Origin: Clostridium tepidiprofundi DSM 19306
GTDB taxonomy: Bacteria > Bacillota > Clostridia > Clostridiales > Clostridiaceae
Assembly: GCF_001594005.1 (NCBI RefSeq)
Contig: NZ_LTBA01000006.1
Span: forward strand, 33,177 to 97,176
Length of the DNA stretch: 64,000 bases
Direction of reading: 5' to 3'
The position numbers and the translations under genes were made by a program. Below the pieces are notes generated by a model. The model did not search any database. It was given only the letters and a program-made list of their open reading frames with translations, and was not told where the DNA came from. Position 1 is the stretch's first letter. Each line of letters starts with the position of its first letter. Below, piece after piece: positions 1-9,279 of this stretch.

Positions 1-415
1 GTTCTAGCATTATATCCAATCTGTTTTTGGCAGAACTCACCAAAGATTCAAATGAAGCTTTTCTTGTTTCTCTAACAGTACTAAGTATTCCCCCTCCATT
101 ATTCAATATATCTATATAACTTACATTCTTAAGTTTCATGGATAACTCTTTTTCCCTTGAACCACCATAAACAACATGCGTATGACAATCAATAAGCCCC
201 GGTGTTACCGTTTTACCTTTTCCATCGATTACTTCAATATTGTCATCAACATATTTTTTATAGCCATCTCCATTACCCACCTCAAAAATTGTATCATCTT
301 TAATTACTATATATCCATTCTCAATAATTCCGGCATTCTGCATTTCTTTTCCTTTTTTGAGGTGGCTTCCTTTACAAGTTACCAAGCAATCTATGTTTTT
401 TATAATTAATGACAT
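1..415 (-). CDS. hutI: Imidazolonepropionase HutI, N-terminal part (runs off left edge)
   Basis: Reverse-strand reading from an ATG at 413-415 gives 138 residues with no stop before the window edge. Imidazolonepropionase hydrolyses imidazolone propionate to formiminoglutamate, the third step of histidine breakdown. The amidohydrolase metal motif TPGLIDCHTH is at about residues 71-80, with His78 and His80 the expected metal ligands, followed by VVYGGSRE as in HutI. A GGTGGGG ribosome-binding site lies just upstream of the ATG, and the gene starts 16 bp after the ftcD stop, so it is the third gene of a hutH-ftcD-hutI operon. Identity is firm; the C-terminal two thirds are outside the window. 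Confidence 0.93.
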   Translation of the reverse strand, partial: MSLIIKNIDCLVTCKGSHLKKGKEMQNAGIIENGYIVIKDDTIFEVGNGDGYKKYVDDNIEVIDGKGKTVTPGLIDCHTHVVYGGSREKELSMKLKNVSYIDILNNGGGILSTVRETRKASFESLVSSAKNRLDIMLE

Positions 416-431
416 AACCCCACCACTTTTC

Positions 432-1328
432 TTATTCCATTATTCTTTTTTCAAGAATTTGATCCATTGAAAAATTCTCTATTTGGAGATAGTATTCAGC
501 ACATTGTATTAATGATGCCATTGGCACAAGCCCTATAACTTCACTTCCAATTACAGGTACACCATATCTTTTTGCTTCCATTTTTATCATTTCAAATGCT
601 CTATAAACAGCTGTCTTTTCATAATTCACCAAATTCATTGAAACTTGAACAATATTTCTATCCTCTAATTTTACCCCCATTGCCTTTACAAATCTCAATC
701 CACCACCAATATGTCTTACAATTTTAGCTATTTTATCTGCAATTTCAATATTATCCGTACCTAGATTTACATTAAATGCAACTAATGGCACTCTAGCACC
801 AACTGCAACACATCCACCTTTTACATTAACTTCTTCCGGACCATAATCTGGTTTCCAATCGGGATCTTTTATCTTTTCAAAGAAACCTTCATATTGTCCC
901 TTTCTAACTTTTGCCAAGTTTTCTCTAGTTTTCTTTTTTGCAGCCTTTTCGTACAAATAAACAGGAATATTAAATCTATCACCTATAGCTTTACCAACTT
1001 TATTTGCTATTTCAATACATTCTTCCATTGTAACATCACTAATTGGTACAAAAGGAACAACATCCAATGCACCCATCCTTGGATGACCGCCTTCATGCTT
1101 AGTCATATCGATATTTTTATATACTTTTTCAGCCATATCAATAATTGCTTCCTGTAATTTTTCCGGTTCACCTATAACTGTTACAACTGATCTATTGTGA
1201 TCAGCATCTGAAGAATAGTCAAGCAACTTAACGCCTTCCCTTCCTCTTAATGTATCAACTATTTTCTCTACAACTTCCAAATTCCTTCCTTCGCTAAAAT
1301 TTGGAATACATTCAACTAATTTAGCCAT
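432..1328 (-). CDS. ftcD: Glutamate formimidoyltransferase
   Basis: 298 residues, matching the stand-alone bacterial formiminotransferase (N and C subdomains, without the cyclodeaminase domain of the animal bifunctional enzyme). It transfers the formimino group of formiminoglutamate to tetrahydrofolate, giving glutamate and 5-formimino-THF. It opens with LVECIPNFSEGRN, the family signature. His82 in KHEGGHPRMGALD matches the catalytic histidine of the characterised mammalian enzyme. It lies between hutH (27 bp upstream) and hutI (16 bp downstream). This gene indicates the folate-linked histidine route rather than the formiminoglutamase route. A separate cyclodeaminase gene is not visible here. 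Confidence 0.95.
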   Translation of the reverse strand: MAKLVECIPNFSEGRNLEVVEKIVDTLRGREGVKLLDYSSDADHNRSVVTVIGEPEKLQEAIIDMAEKVYKNIDMTKHEGGHPRMGALDVVPFVPISDVTMEECIEIANKVGKAIGDRFNIPVYLYEKAAKKKTRENLAKVRKGQYEGFFEKIKDPDWKPDYGPEEVNVKGGCVAVGARVPLVAFNVNLGTDNIEIADKIAKIVRHIGGGLRFVKAMGVKLEDRNIVQVSMNLVNYEKTAVYRAFEMIKMEAKRYGVPVIGSEVIGLVPMASLIQCAEYYLQIENFSMDQILEKRIME

Positions 1329-1355
1329 AATAAAATCTCCCTTCTTAAATATTTA

Positions 1356-2885
1356 TCAAAATAATAATCTAACTTTTTGCTCCACATTATTTAATAGTTT
1401 ACCACTTTTAATTAGCTCGGTACATTTATCTAATTCTTTATACATAATTTTATCATTTTCTATGAATTCAACTTCTTCTCTTATTACATTATAAGCTTCT
1501 TGTGTACCACATCCAAGATTAAATCCCTCACGAAAATCTATTGCTTGACATGCTGCCATCAATTCTGTTGCCAAAACTCTTGTTGCATTTTCAACAATAT
1601 CTCTAGCCTTTCTAGCTGCAATCGTTCCCATACTAACATGATCTTCCTGATTAGCAGAAGATGGTATAGAATCAACAGAAGCAGGATGCGCAAGAACTTT
1701 ATTTTCAGATACTAAAGCTGCAGCAGCATACTGAGTAATCATAAAACCAGAATTAAGCCCTCCATGCTTTACTAAAAAAGGAGGTAAATCATTTAATTGA
1801 AAATTAATCAATCTCTCTAATCTTCTTTCCGAAATATTAGCTATTTCAGCAGCAGCAATTCCAAGAAAATCAAATGAAATTGCCATAGGCTGACCATGAA
1901 AATTACCACCTGATATTACATCACCTTCTTCAGTAATTATTGGATTATCAGTTACTGAATTTATTTCAATTTCTACTTTTTCTTTAACATAATTAATTGC
2001 ATCCTTACTTGCTCCATGTACTTGAGGTACACATCTTAAAGTATATGCATCTTGAACCCTTAATTCTCCCTGCCTTGTTATAAAACTACTTCCTTCGATT
2101 AAATTCAATATGTTCTTAGCTGTATCAATCTGTCCTTTATGTGGTCTTACTACATGTGTTCTTAAATCATATGCATCCTTAATTCCCCTAAGTGCTTCTA
2201 ATGTTAAAGAAGCTGCAATATCAGAAATTTTAATTAGATTAATACTATCATATAAAGCTAATGCTCCTACAGCTGTCATTACTTGTGTACCATTTATAAG
2301 TGCTAATCCTTCTTTTGAAGTCAGTTCAACAATACCGATTCCAGCTCTTTTCATTGCTTCTAATCCACTAACTCTTTCCCCTTCATATTCTGCCTCACCC
2401 TCACCTATCATAGGTAAAACCATGTGTGCTAGAGGTGCTAAATCTCCCGATGCTCCCAATGAGCCTTTCTCTGGAATTATAGGATGTACTCCTCTATTAA
2501 GCATTTCTATTAACGTATTCAATGTACTTAGTCTTATTCCTGAATATCCTTTTGCAAGGTTATTTATTCTGAGCAACATAATAGTCCTTGTAATATCAAT
2601 TGGAAATACCTCTCCTGTACCACAGGCATGAGACACAATAAGATTCCTCTGAAGCGTTTTACAATCATCTTGAGAAATTGTAACATCTGCAAATTTTCCA
2701 AAACCAGTTGTTATACCATAAACAACCCTATCATTTTCAACTATATCGTCAACAATTTTTCTAGATCTTTTAACCCTTTCTTCTGCTTCTTCATCAAGTA
2801 CCACTTTATAACCGTTTCTCACTACATTAATCAAATCATCCAAAGTTAAACTATTACCATTAATTTCAATATACTTATCTTCCAA
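1356..2885 (-). CDS. hutH: Histidine ammonia-lyase
   Basis: 509 residues, the normal length for HutH. It deaminates L-histidine to urocanate. The self-processing Ala-Ser-Gly triad that forms the MIO electrophile is at residues 145-147 (GSLGASGDLAPLAH), and the YGITTGFG motif near residue 56 is also typical. It is first gene of the hutH-ftcD-hutI operon. Urocanase (hutU), needed between HutH and HutI, is not in the window and may lie to the left. A consensus promoter with an extended -10 lies about 140 bp upstream. Histidine degradation ends in glutamate, which could feed the glutamate dehydrogenase at 25584. Confidence 0.97.
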   Translation of the reverse strand: MEDKYIEINGNSLTLDDLINVVRNGYKVVLDEEAEERVKRSRKIVDDIVENDRVVYGITTGFGKFADVTISQDDCKTLQRNLIVSHACGTGEVFPIDITRTIMLLRINNLAKGYSGIRLSTLNTLIEMLNRGVHPIIPEKGSLGASGDLAPLAHMVLPMIGEGEAEYEGERVSGLEAMKRAGIGIVELTSKEGLALINGTQVMTAVGALALYDSINLIKISDIAASLTLEALRGIKDAYDLRTHVVRPHKGQIDTAKNILNLIEGSSFITRQGELRVQDAYTLRCVPQVHGASKDAINYVKEKVEIEINSVTDNPIITEEGDVISGGNFHGQPMAISFDFLGIAAAEIANISERRLERLINFQLNDLPPFLVKHGGLNSGFMITQYAAAALVSENKVLAHPASVDSIPSSANQEDHVSMGTIAARKARDIVENATRVLATELMAACQAIDFREGFNLGCGTQEAYNVIREEVEFIENDKIMYKELDKCTELIKSGKLLNNVEQKVRLLF

Positions 2886-3027
2886 TTCTTTCCCTCCTCA
2901 TACATATCTAATAACCCCAATATTCTATATATTCTTTATTTTTTCATAATAACCTTCTTTTAAAACAATCTGAATATTTAGAATTTATTTAATGTTTTAG
3001 CACTTTACTTAAATAAACATTTGTGCA

Positions 3028-3057
3028 ATTATACCATGATTTTTGAGCATATGTCAA
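3028..3057 (-). promoter_or_regulatory. Sigma-A promoter of the hut operon
   Basis: On the minus strand TTGACA (3052-3057) is followed 18 bp later by TATAAT (3028-3033), preceded by TG one base away (extended -10). Predicted transcription start is near 3021, giving a leader of about 135 nt before hutH. I see no clear riboswitch or T-box in that leader. Confidence 0.8.
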
Positions 3058-3065
3058 AAAAGATG

Positions 3066-3095
3066 TTGACAAATACCTCTTATGGGTATATTCTA
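3066..3095 (+). promoter_or_regulatory. Candidate promoter of the divergent oxidoreductase gene
   Basis: TTGACA at 3066-3071, 17 bp spacer, then TATTCT at about 3089-3094. The -35 box is perfect but the -10 matches only 4 of 6. It lies back to back with the hut promoter, the two -35 boxes being 8 bp apart. Predicted leader of about 150 nt to the start at 3249. Confidence 0.5.
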
Positions 3096-3248
3096 GTGTT
3101 GTATTTACAATTGCAGTTTATGATTCAAATTTTCTAGTTGTAGTATTATCTATTTATTGTTTTATATTCTCTGTTCTTCAAATATTAAATTCTATTTATG
3201 TAAAAACTAATATTAGTAATAAATATTTTTACAAAGGAGATATGCCAT

Positions 3249-4574
3249 ATGGAAACTTACGAAATTTTGATAATAGGTGGCGGTCCTGCCGCAATAACAA
3301 TAGTTAAAAATCTTAAGGGCAAAAAGAAAACTGCTATAATAAGACCAGAAGATCATTCTATGATTTATTGTGCAATGCCTTATGCAATAGAAGGTATTCT
3401 ATCTTTAGAAAAAACATTGAAAAAAGATAAACTCGTTACAGATGCTGGTGCAACACTAATAAGAGATAGTGTTACTAAAGTTGATTTTGAATCAAAAACT
3501 GTAACAACTGAAAAAGGTAACTCTTATGGATATGAAAAACTTATTATTTCAACTGGTGCTAATCCTATTTTGCCTCCTATTGAAGGAACAAATCTAAAAA
3601 ATGTAATGACATTCAAAACTGAAAGCGATTTAAGATATATTAAAAGCATTGTTGATAATGGATTAAAAGAAGCTGTTGTAATCGGCGCTGGAGCTATAGG
3701 AATTGAATTAGCACAAGCACTTAACAAAGTCAATGTGAAAACTTACTTAATAGATATGGCTTCTACAATTTTACCAAATATGATGGATGAAGATATGATT
3801 GTTTCAGCTCAAAAGCAATTAGCCGAATCTGGAGTATTGTTGTACTTAGATAATAAAGTATCTTCTTTAAAGGGTTCAAACTACGTTGAAGAAATTATAC
3901 TCGAAAAAGGTAATATTAAATTTGAATCTGAACCTTTGGTTGTTTTCGCTGTTGGAATGAAACCAAATATTGATATATTCAAAAATACTAAATTAGAATT
4001 ATCTAAAAGTGGTATTGTAATAAATAACAAAATGGAAACAAATATTCCTGATGTGTATGCTGTTGGTGATTGTACAGAATACAAAAGTGCTATCACAGGT
4101 GATGTCATATTAGGTAAACTTGCTACAAATGCTGTTCCTATGGGAAGATTATTAGCTAAGAACTTATTAGGAGAAAACAGAACATACTCTGGTTTTTACA
4201 ATGGAGCTGCAACAAAAGTTGTTGATTATTTTGTTGGTAGCACAGGATTATCAGAAAAAGCTGCTAAAGATAAAGGATATGATATTGTAGTTGGAAAAGC
4301 AAAATTCACAACTACATTCCCAATAATGCCTTTTGCAAAAGACGTTGAAATTAAACTTATAGTTGATAAAAATACAAAGAAAATATTGGGTGGTCAAGTT
4401 GTAAGCGGTGAACCTGTTACAGATAAAGTTGACCAAATTACTATGGCTGTTCAATTTGGAATAACAATTGATAAGTTGACTCAATTTAGTTATTCTTCTC
4501 AACCTTATCAATCATTCTTCCCTGCTAATAATTTGCTTGTCCATGCTGCAGAACAAATAGTAAGCCAACTGTAA
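3249..4574 (+). CDS. FAD/NAD(P)-dependent oxidoreductase, NADH oxidase / CoA-disulfide reductase type
   Basis: 441 residues. The FAD-binding GGGPAA is at residues 10-15, a second Rossmann motif GAGAIG at about 146-151 binds NAD(P)H, and VYAVGDCTE near residue 270 is the second FAD contact. Cys41 in SMIYCAMPY is at the position of the redox cysteine (SxxxC) of NADH oxidases and coenzyme A disulfide reductases; the usual Gly after it is Ala here. A C-terminal dimerisation domain follows. Ribosome-binding site AAGGAGA lies 8 bp before the ATG. The likely role is NADH oxidation with oxygen, peroxide, CoA-disulfide or polysulfide as acceptor; the acceptor cannot be decided from sequence. It is monocistronic and divergent from hut. 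Confidence 0.85.
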   Translation: METYEILIIGGGPAAITIVKNLKGKKKTAIIRPEDHSMIYCAMPYAIEGILSLEKTLKKDKLVTDAGATLIRDSVTKVDFESKTVTTEKGNSYGYEKLIISTGANPILPPIEGTNLKNVMTFKTESDLRYIKSIVDNGLKEAVVIGAGAIGIELAQALNKVNVKTYLIDMASTILPNMMDEDMIVSAQKQLAESGVLLYLDNKVSSLKGSNYVEEIILEKGNIKFESEPLVVFAVGMKPNIDIFKNTKLELSKSGIVINNKMETNIPDVYAVGDCTEYKSAITGDVILGKLATNAVPMGRLLAKNLLGENRTYSGFYNGAATKVVDYFVGSTGLSEKAAKDKGYDIVVGKAKFTTTFPIMPFAKDVEIKLIVDKNTKKILGGQVVSGEPVTDKVDQITMAVQFGITIDKLTQFSYSSQPYQSFFPANNLLVHAAEQIVSQL

Positions 4575-5181
4575 GTAGAAGGGACTAGGAGAAAATGTAC
4601 TAGGGTTGCTCTGACTAGGTCACAATATGTTTTGGCGACTAGTGATTGGTGATTAGTGACTTTGTTTAGTCTCCAGTCTCCAATCTCCAGTCTCTAGTAC
4701 AAATTTGTAACTTGAAAACCAGTATCTTATTAGGTACTAGGTACTAGGAGGAAAAAGAAGGTACTAGGGTTGCTCTGACTAGGTCACAATATGTTTTGGC
4801 GACTAGTGATTGGTGATTAGTGACTTTGTTTAGTCTCCAGTCTCCAATCTCCAGTCTCTAGTACAAATTTGTAACTTGAAAACCAGTATCTTATTAGGTA
4901 CTAAGTGCTAGGGAAAAAGAAGGTACTAGGGTTGCTCTGACTAGGTCACAATATGTTTTGGCGACTAGTGATTGGCGATTAGTGACTTTGTTTTAGTCTC
5001 CAATCTCCAATCTCCAGTCTCCAGTACAAATTTGTAACTTGATAGCCAGTATCTTATTAGGTGCTAGGAAAAACAAGATTGCTAGGTTGCCAGAGGGCTA
5101 GACTGCTAGTACAGATTTGACATTTGTATGCCAGTATCTATTTGAGGTACTAGGTACTAGGTGCTAAAAAAAGGTACTAGG
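4575..5181 (+). repeat. Tandem 162-164 bp hairpin repeat, array A (three units plus a variant fourth)
   Basis: The same landmark (CACAATATG) recurs at 4621, 4785 and 4947, giving periods of 164 and 162 bp. Units are nearly identical. Each contains a 25-base arm (4637-4661 in unit 1), a 6-base loop, and a second 25-base arm (4668-4692) that pairs with it at about 20 of 25 positions with regularly spaced mismatches. The last, diverged unit (about 5060-5181) has the text TTGCCAGAGGGCTAG, whose reverse complement occurs at the matching end of array B. No open reading frame, no spacer-like variable segments. Function unknown. Confidence 0.95.
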
Positions 5182-5335
5182 AATTCAAAGCCATATACAA
5201 TCTATTTTTTACTTAAAGCAGGACTAAAATTTGATGAAGAAGTTTTAAAAAATTTAAAGAATAGTGACCTAAGTGGGCTGGGTTTTAAAAAGGGCAATCG
5301 CATCAATATAATACCTATTTATAAATTAATTGTAT
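5182..5335 (+). pseudogene. C-terminal remnant of an unidentified gene, joined to array A
   Basis: An open frame of about 50 codons ending at TAA 5333-5335 begins directly where array A ends. It reads SKPYTIYFLLKAGLKF and continues through GLGFKKGNRINIIPIYKLIV. There is no start codon or ribosome-binding site, so it looks like the tail of a gene cut by the repeat array. I do not recognise the family. Confidence 0.4.
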
Positions 5336-5468
5336 AATTTTCTAATTTGAACACATTTAATTCATAAATAGGTTTATTTATGTTTGCATTGTGTTACTCT
5401 TCAAAATATTTAAACAATTAGATGTAAAAGACCAGAAAAATCATATCAATTTTTTGAAAATGAAGTTC

Positions 5469-6273
5469 TTATTTCATTCCTAGTACCTTCTCTAAATACT
5501 TAGTATCTAAAGCACAATTAATCATTTTACCTTTAATACCTAACTTTAATGTTTTTTCACCAATTGTTCTTTCGGATTTAATCATAGCTATACTGCTTAA
5601 GTTTTTCCACTTATCCTTTTCCTTTAACCATTCAATATTGTTTTCTATATAACATTCACGTTTTTCTATTCTTCCATGTCCTTTATCATAAGTAACATGA
5701 TACTTATTTTCATTTTTTAACTTATTTTTATCTTCTTTTAAAACAGTTTCTTGAAAATAAAGCTCTACATCATTATGTACAATTTTTCAACTCAAGTAAT
5801 TTAAGTAGCTCTGGAATTGCTATTATCTCATTTGATTTTTCATCAACTTTAATTTGTCCTAGTGCTAAAGAATTTAGGTTTGACCAGGCACTAACTACAT
5901 GAATTGGTTTCTTTTCATTTATTTTATCGTGTGATCTTCTTAATGTTTTTCCATCTAATGCTACAATATCTTTGTCTATAAACTCACGTATACCATTGAC
6001 CCAATCTATAAATGTCTTGTGGAACTCCTTAGGGTTTATATTTGAAAATACTCTTCCAAATGTATCATGTGATGGTATTCCGTTAGGCAATTCTAAAAAT
6101 GTTTTAAGCCATTCTTTTTTAGCATTTCCGAATTGTTCTATATACTTCCAGCCCTCGCAACCACATAATGTTTCTAGTACTGCAATTACCAATATATCTA
6201 TTAATTTATGATCTATTGCATTACCTTTTCTATAATCTTTTACTTCTTCTAAATTTTCTACTAAACTTTTCAT
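5469..6273 (-). pseudogene. ISAs1-family transposase, internally deleted and truncated
   Basis: The N-terminal 166 codons (5773-6273) carry the family opening with LETLCGCEGW, IPSHDTFGRVF and VALDGKTLRRS (first catalytic Asp). The frame stops at LELKNCT. In another frame the protein resumes at VHNDVELYFQ and runs through TYDKGHGRIEKRECY (last catalytic Glu region) to SERTIGEKT, then diverges and stops at 5469. About 30-40 residues between the two parts, including the second catalytic region, are missing with a frame change, and the normal C-terminus is gone. A good ribosome-binding site (AAAAGGAG) precedes the start. Non-functional IS remnant. Confidence 0.88.
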
Positions 6274-6388
6274 GATAATATTTCTCCTTTTGTCAGATAT
6301 GCTTTCAATATTATCATAATATTTATTTGTTTGTCACCAAGATATGATTATTTTTGACGTGTTTTTATTTCATTGATATGAATTACTC

Positions 6389-6667
6389 TTACATAATATC
6401 TCTAAAGCCCTTGACTGTAAAGGGTTTTAGATTAACATTTCGTATGCGATTGCCCTTGTATTTTGGCCTAATTCTATTGCCTATAAAGTTCTCATCGTCT
6501 CTATATTCCAATCCAAAACACGCAGCAGACATTAATGAGCTCATAATGCCATACTTTTCACATATTAAAGACAACGATGAATGAATGCAATCAAAGTTTG
6601 ATTTTTTATGCTTTATCACAAAACTCTCCACTATAAACGCACCTTTCACTTTTATACTCATAAACAT
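6389..6667 (-). CDS. Small hypothetical protein, possibly a gene fragment (weak BtrH-N-like pattern)
   Basis: 92 codons on the minus strand with no convincing ribosome-binding site. The stretch FDCIHSSLSLICEKYG followed by ACFGLEY resembles the cysteine-containing opening of BtrH N-terminal-type acyltransferase/peptidase proteins found near peptide-synthetase genes. That assignment is by eye and weak. The frame is not continued by anything recognisable, and the surrounding DNA is full of remnants, so a truncated gene is as likely as a real small one. Confidence 0.3.
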   Translation of the reverse strand: MFMSIKVKGAFIVESFVIKHKKSNFDCIHSSLSLICEKYGIMSSLMSAACFGLEYRDDENFIGNRIRPKYKGNRIRNVNLKPFTVKGFRDIM

Positions 6668-7089
6668 TTCTGTTTAATCTATAATTTAAATTAACATTGA
6701 TATCCATTAATTTTTCATATACTGTGTTCTCTTATAATCTGGTAATAAAGAAAATATCTTTATTAATTTTAATAATCATTCATATTTAAATTAAAACGTG
6801 TGGGATATTAAGGTAAAACGCCTTAAATAATAGTTACTTTTGCCTAAATACTCTAATAGTATTTACTTATACTATTAACTTAATTATTAATAAATGTGCG
6901 TACTATTGCATGAATCCTTTTTATTAGGTCATTTATCGCAATCTGATTTTATAAAAGGGAATTATACTTGCATTGTTTCTTAACTTTCTATATCATATGT
7001 CGATTGTAATGAATTCGTGGATATAGTATTGCCAGCATAATCCTTAAACCAAAAATTCCACAAAAATTTTCTAATATACTAATATCAGT
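6668..7089. other. Non-coding AT-rich gap
   Basis: No gene seen. It contains one short palindrome (TTAAGG, 7-base loop, CCTTAA at 6808-6826). No promoter could be assigned with confidence. The text is consistent with decayed accessory DNA. Confidence 0.5.
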
Positions 7090-7890
7090 TTATAATTTCT
7101 TTGCAATAAAAATACCATATTCCTTTTTGATTTTTATGATACTCTCAGCATTCCTATGTTTATCATAAAAAGCTATCATATTTGGTCGATGACTAATATC
7201 CAAATTTGCCATAGATGCCATAGAATATATATAATCAACCAGATCCTCCGTATTACTTACTTCAAAAGAATCTTCATAATCTATCCGCTTTACTGTCGGA
7301 AAAAATGTAGATAAAGTTTTTTTACCATTTTGTAAGGTAAATGAGATGTTACCTATGTCATTCGTGGTTAATTCCATCTCCCTAAGCGTTGAATTTATAT
7401 ATTTGGAAAATCCATTTTCACCAAATGTCGCTGCATAAAAAACTCCATTTTTCTTTAAAACACGCCATATTTCTGATATAGCTTTCTTCAAATCTGGAAC
7501 ATGATACAGCATAGAATTAGCAATAACTATGTCAAATGTCTCCTCTAAAAACGGAATATTTTGAGCATCAATTTTCATTATCTCTACTCTTTTTTGATTA
7601 AAATATCTATCTTGCATATATGTGATCATTCCATCTGAGAAATCAGACAAAACTAGCGAAGAATTTTTTCCAATGTATTCTATTCTTCCATCCCATAAAT
7701 CACCCTTTCCACTACCTAGTTCCAGAATTCTACATCCATTAAAAAACATATACTTTTCAAACATCCATTCAGTAAAGCCTTGTTTATTTGTACTATACTT
7801 TTCATGAAATGTTTTGTGTATATCTAGCTTAGAAGTATCTTTATACTGTCTCTTAAGAATTTCATTATCTCTCATTTTACTATAATCCAT
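7090..7890 (-). CDS. Class I SAM-dependent methyltransferase
   Basis: 266 residues. Motif I (ILELGSGKGDLW, about residues 55-66) is the SAM-binding loop. DAQNIPFLEETFDIVIANSM and the later SEIWRVLKKNGVFYAATFG are motifs of the Methyltransf_11/25 small-molecule group. Substrate unknown. The ribosome-binding site is GAGGTGGG, 9 bp before the ATG. It is isolated between IS remnants and a HEPN-like gene, with no pathway neighbours, so it is probably accessory. Not a DNA methyltransferase: no N/DPPY motif was seen. Confidence 0.8.
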   Translation of the reverse strand: MDYSKMRDNEILKRQYKDTSKLDIHKTFHEKYSTNKQGFTEWMFEKYMFFNGCRILELGSGKGDLWDGRIEYIGKNSSLVLSDFSDGMITYMQDRYFNQKRVEIMKIDAQNIPFLEETFDIVIANSMLYHVPDLKKAISEIWRVLKKNGVFYAATFGENGFSKYINSTLREMELTTNDIGNISFTLQNGKKTLSTFFPTVKRIDYEDSFEVSNTEDLVDYIYSMASMANLDISHRPNMIAFYDKHRNAESIIKIKKEYGIFIAKKL

Positions 7891-8167
7891 TATCTTTATC
7901 CCACCTCTTTAAAATTTCTATGTACATTGCAACTTAATTGCAAATAATTTCTTATAATCAATCACTCTCATATAATTTTCATTTCACTTATATTGTAAAT
8001 TTTTTTCGTTTAATATTAGTAAACTAAGTTTCAAACAGTTAACTCACGCCTCACTATTTCAGCTAACATTATTGTTATAAGACAGCCTAAATAGCAACAT
8101 GTAAGACAAGAAAGTTTGCAGCAAATATAGTACTTTGGTCATAAAAATTTGCAGTTATTAAAAGCAT
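7891..8167. other. Intergenic region upstream of the methyltransferase gene
   Basis: No coding potential noticed. It is AT-rich and should hold the methyltransferase promoter, but no box pair is good enough to call. Confidence 0.4.
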
Positions 8168-8262
8168 CATAGATTGGCAATAAAATTACCAATCTATGTA
8201 AGGCACCTTATGTAAGGCACCTGACCCCTTTCAAAAATTGGAAATGAAATAAACAATTTTTG
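8168..8262 (+). repeat. Two-hairpin element, copy 1
   Basis: A perfect 10-bp stem (CATAGATTGG with CCAATCTATG, 8168-8198) is followed by a core AAGGCACCTGACC and a second stem-loop (8232-8262, CAAAAATTG pairing with CAATTTTTG), then TTGC. A related element is inverted at 9809-9883. The two copies differ in the stem by a compensatory A-T to G-C change while the loop text is kept, which points to a selected structure. Confidence 0.75.
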
Positions 8263-8364
8263 TTGCTTTTTTTACTTATAATCATTCATAAAGTTATCCT
8301 ACCTTTCTTGAATAAACTAAAAACAGAATCATCGTATTGGTTCCTATCACCGCTTAAAAAATTA

Positions 8365-9279
8365 CTATTTATTTTTCGAATAAACCCAAAACAGAATACT
8401 ATCTGTTAGTCTTAAACAAAACAACGCATCTTCAACTGTTGGCAATTCAATAGTATTCTCATTCCTATGGGTCCCATAATCAGACATCATCGAGTAAATC
8501 ATATAAATTGTCTTTGTCTTAGTCAGCTTTCCATCTTTATTTTCATTGAAAAAATCTGCTAAATCTTCTTTTTTCAGATCTGACTTAAGTGCCCTATCCA
8601 AGTCAGCGACTGATGCAGTTGCATTGTCTCCGCTAGTATTAAAGACACCCCTCATCCACTTTGCGAAATTTTCACTCCCCTTATATTTTGAAAATATACT
8701 TACAATACATGTCCTACATGATTCAATACAAGCCCCTGAATGGCCTTGTGTATAAGCATCAATTGCAGATTTGTAAGCATCATATACTTCTATATGGTTA
8801 CTTTTTATCCATGACTCAACAGAAAACATCTCACTTACTCTGGCAAAATCACTTTCCATGCAAGCAGAAACTTTAACTTTATTACATTCAATGGCTATAC
8901 TTAACCCTAAAATCTTGTATAGTTTAGCTAACTCTTCAAAGTCTTGATCGCTATATTCAGAAATATATCTTACATTAAAAGATTTAGTTATTTCTTTTAG
9001 AAGATTAATAATATCCTCACGCCTTTTTTCCTTATATAAATCCGAAAAAATACTATCTAAACCTAGAAATACATCGTATTCCTCGTTATCATTCTCAAAT
9101 TTCTGCGCATAGCCTTGATTGTAGAAACACGGCACTAGGTAGTCTATATATTTTTTGTAAAGATCATTAAGTCCTACACATTTTAATCTTGACTTAAATT
9201 CTGAATTTTTCCTTATAAAAAAGCCTGGTCTGCTAACAATTTCTGCAATTTTTGAAAGAATTATTTCTTTATCATCCAT
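8365..9279 (-). CDS. Hypothetical protein with HEPN/Abi-C-like C-terminal helical domain
   Basis: About 304 residues from the ATG at 9277-9279, chosen because GGGGTG lies just upstream; the frame stays open 8 codons further. No membrane segments. The first half is not recognisable. The second half has VYDAYKSAIDAYTQGHSGAC followed by IESCRTCIVSIF, then MSDYGTHRNENTIELPTVED and a final helix. That pattern resembles the C-terminal domain of abortive-infection proteins and other HEPN-type helical domains. No enzymatic motif was confirmed. Its neighbour is a DUF262-type remnant, so a defence role is plausible but unproven. Just downstream (8301-8335) a degenerate second copy of its last codons is visible. 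Confidence 0.5.
   Translation of the reverse strand: MDDKEIILSKIAEIVSRPGFFIRKNSEFKSRLKCVGLNDLYKKYIDYLVPCFYNQGYAQKFENDNEEYDVFLGLDSIFSDLYKEKRREDIINLLKEITKSFNVRYISEYSDQDFEELAKLYKILGLSIAIECNKVKVSACMESDFARVSEMFSVESWIKSNHIEVYDAYKSAIDAYTQGHSGACIESCRTCIVSIFSKYKGSENFAKWMRGVFNTSGDNATASVADLDRALKSDLKKEDLADFFNENKDGKLTKTKTIYMIYSMMSDYGTHRNENTIELPTVEDALFCLRLTDSILFWVYSKNK

Noticed and set aside
2110..2631. 173-codon plus-strand open frame
   Set aside because: Antisense to hutH, whose MIO active site and length leave no doubt about the coding strand.
2886..3020. Riboswitch or T-box in the hutH leader
   Set aside because: The 135-nt leader is very AT-rich, without stable hairpins, a T-box sequence or a terminator near the start codon.
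4575..5181. CRISPR array
   Set aside because: The repeated unit is 162-164 bp with no short repeat/variable spacer alternation and no cas genes; the units themselves are near identical throughout.
6354..6584. 76-codon plus-strand open frame
   Set aside because: No ribosome-binding site and overlaps the minus-strand frame at 6389-6667, which gives a somewhat more protein-like text.
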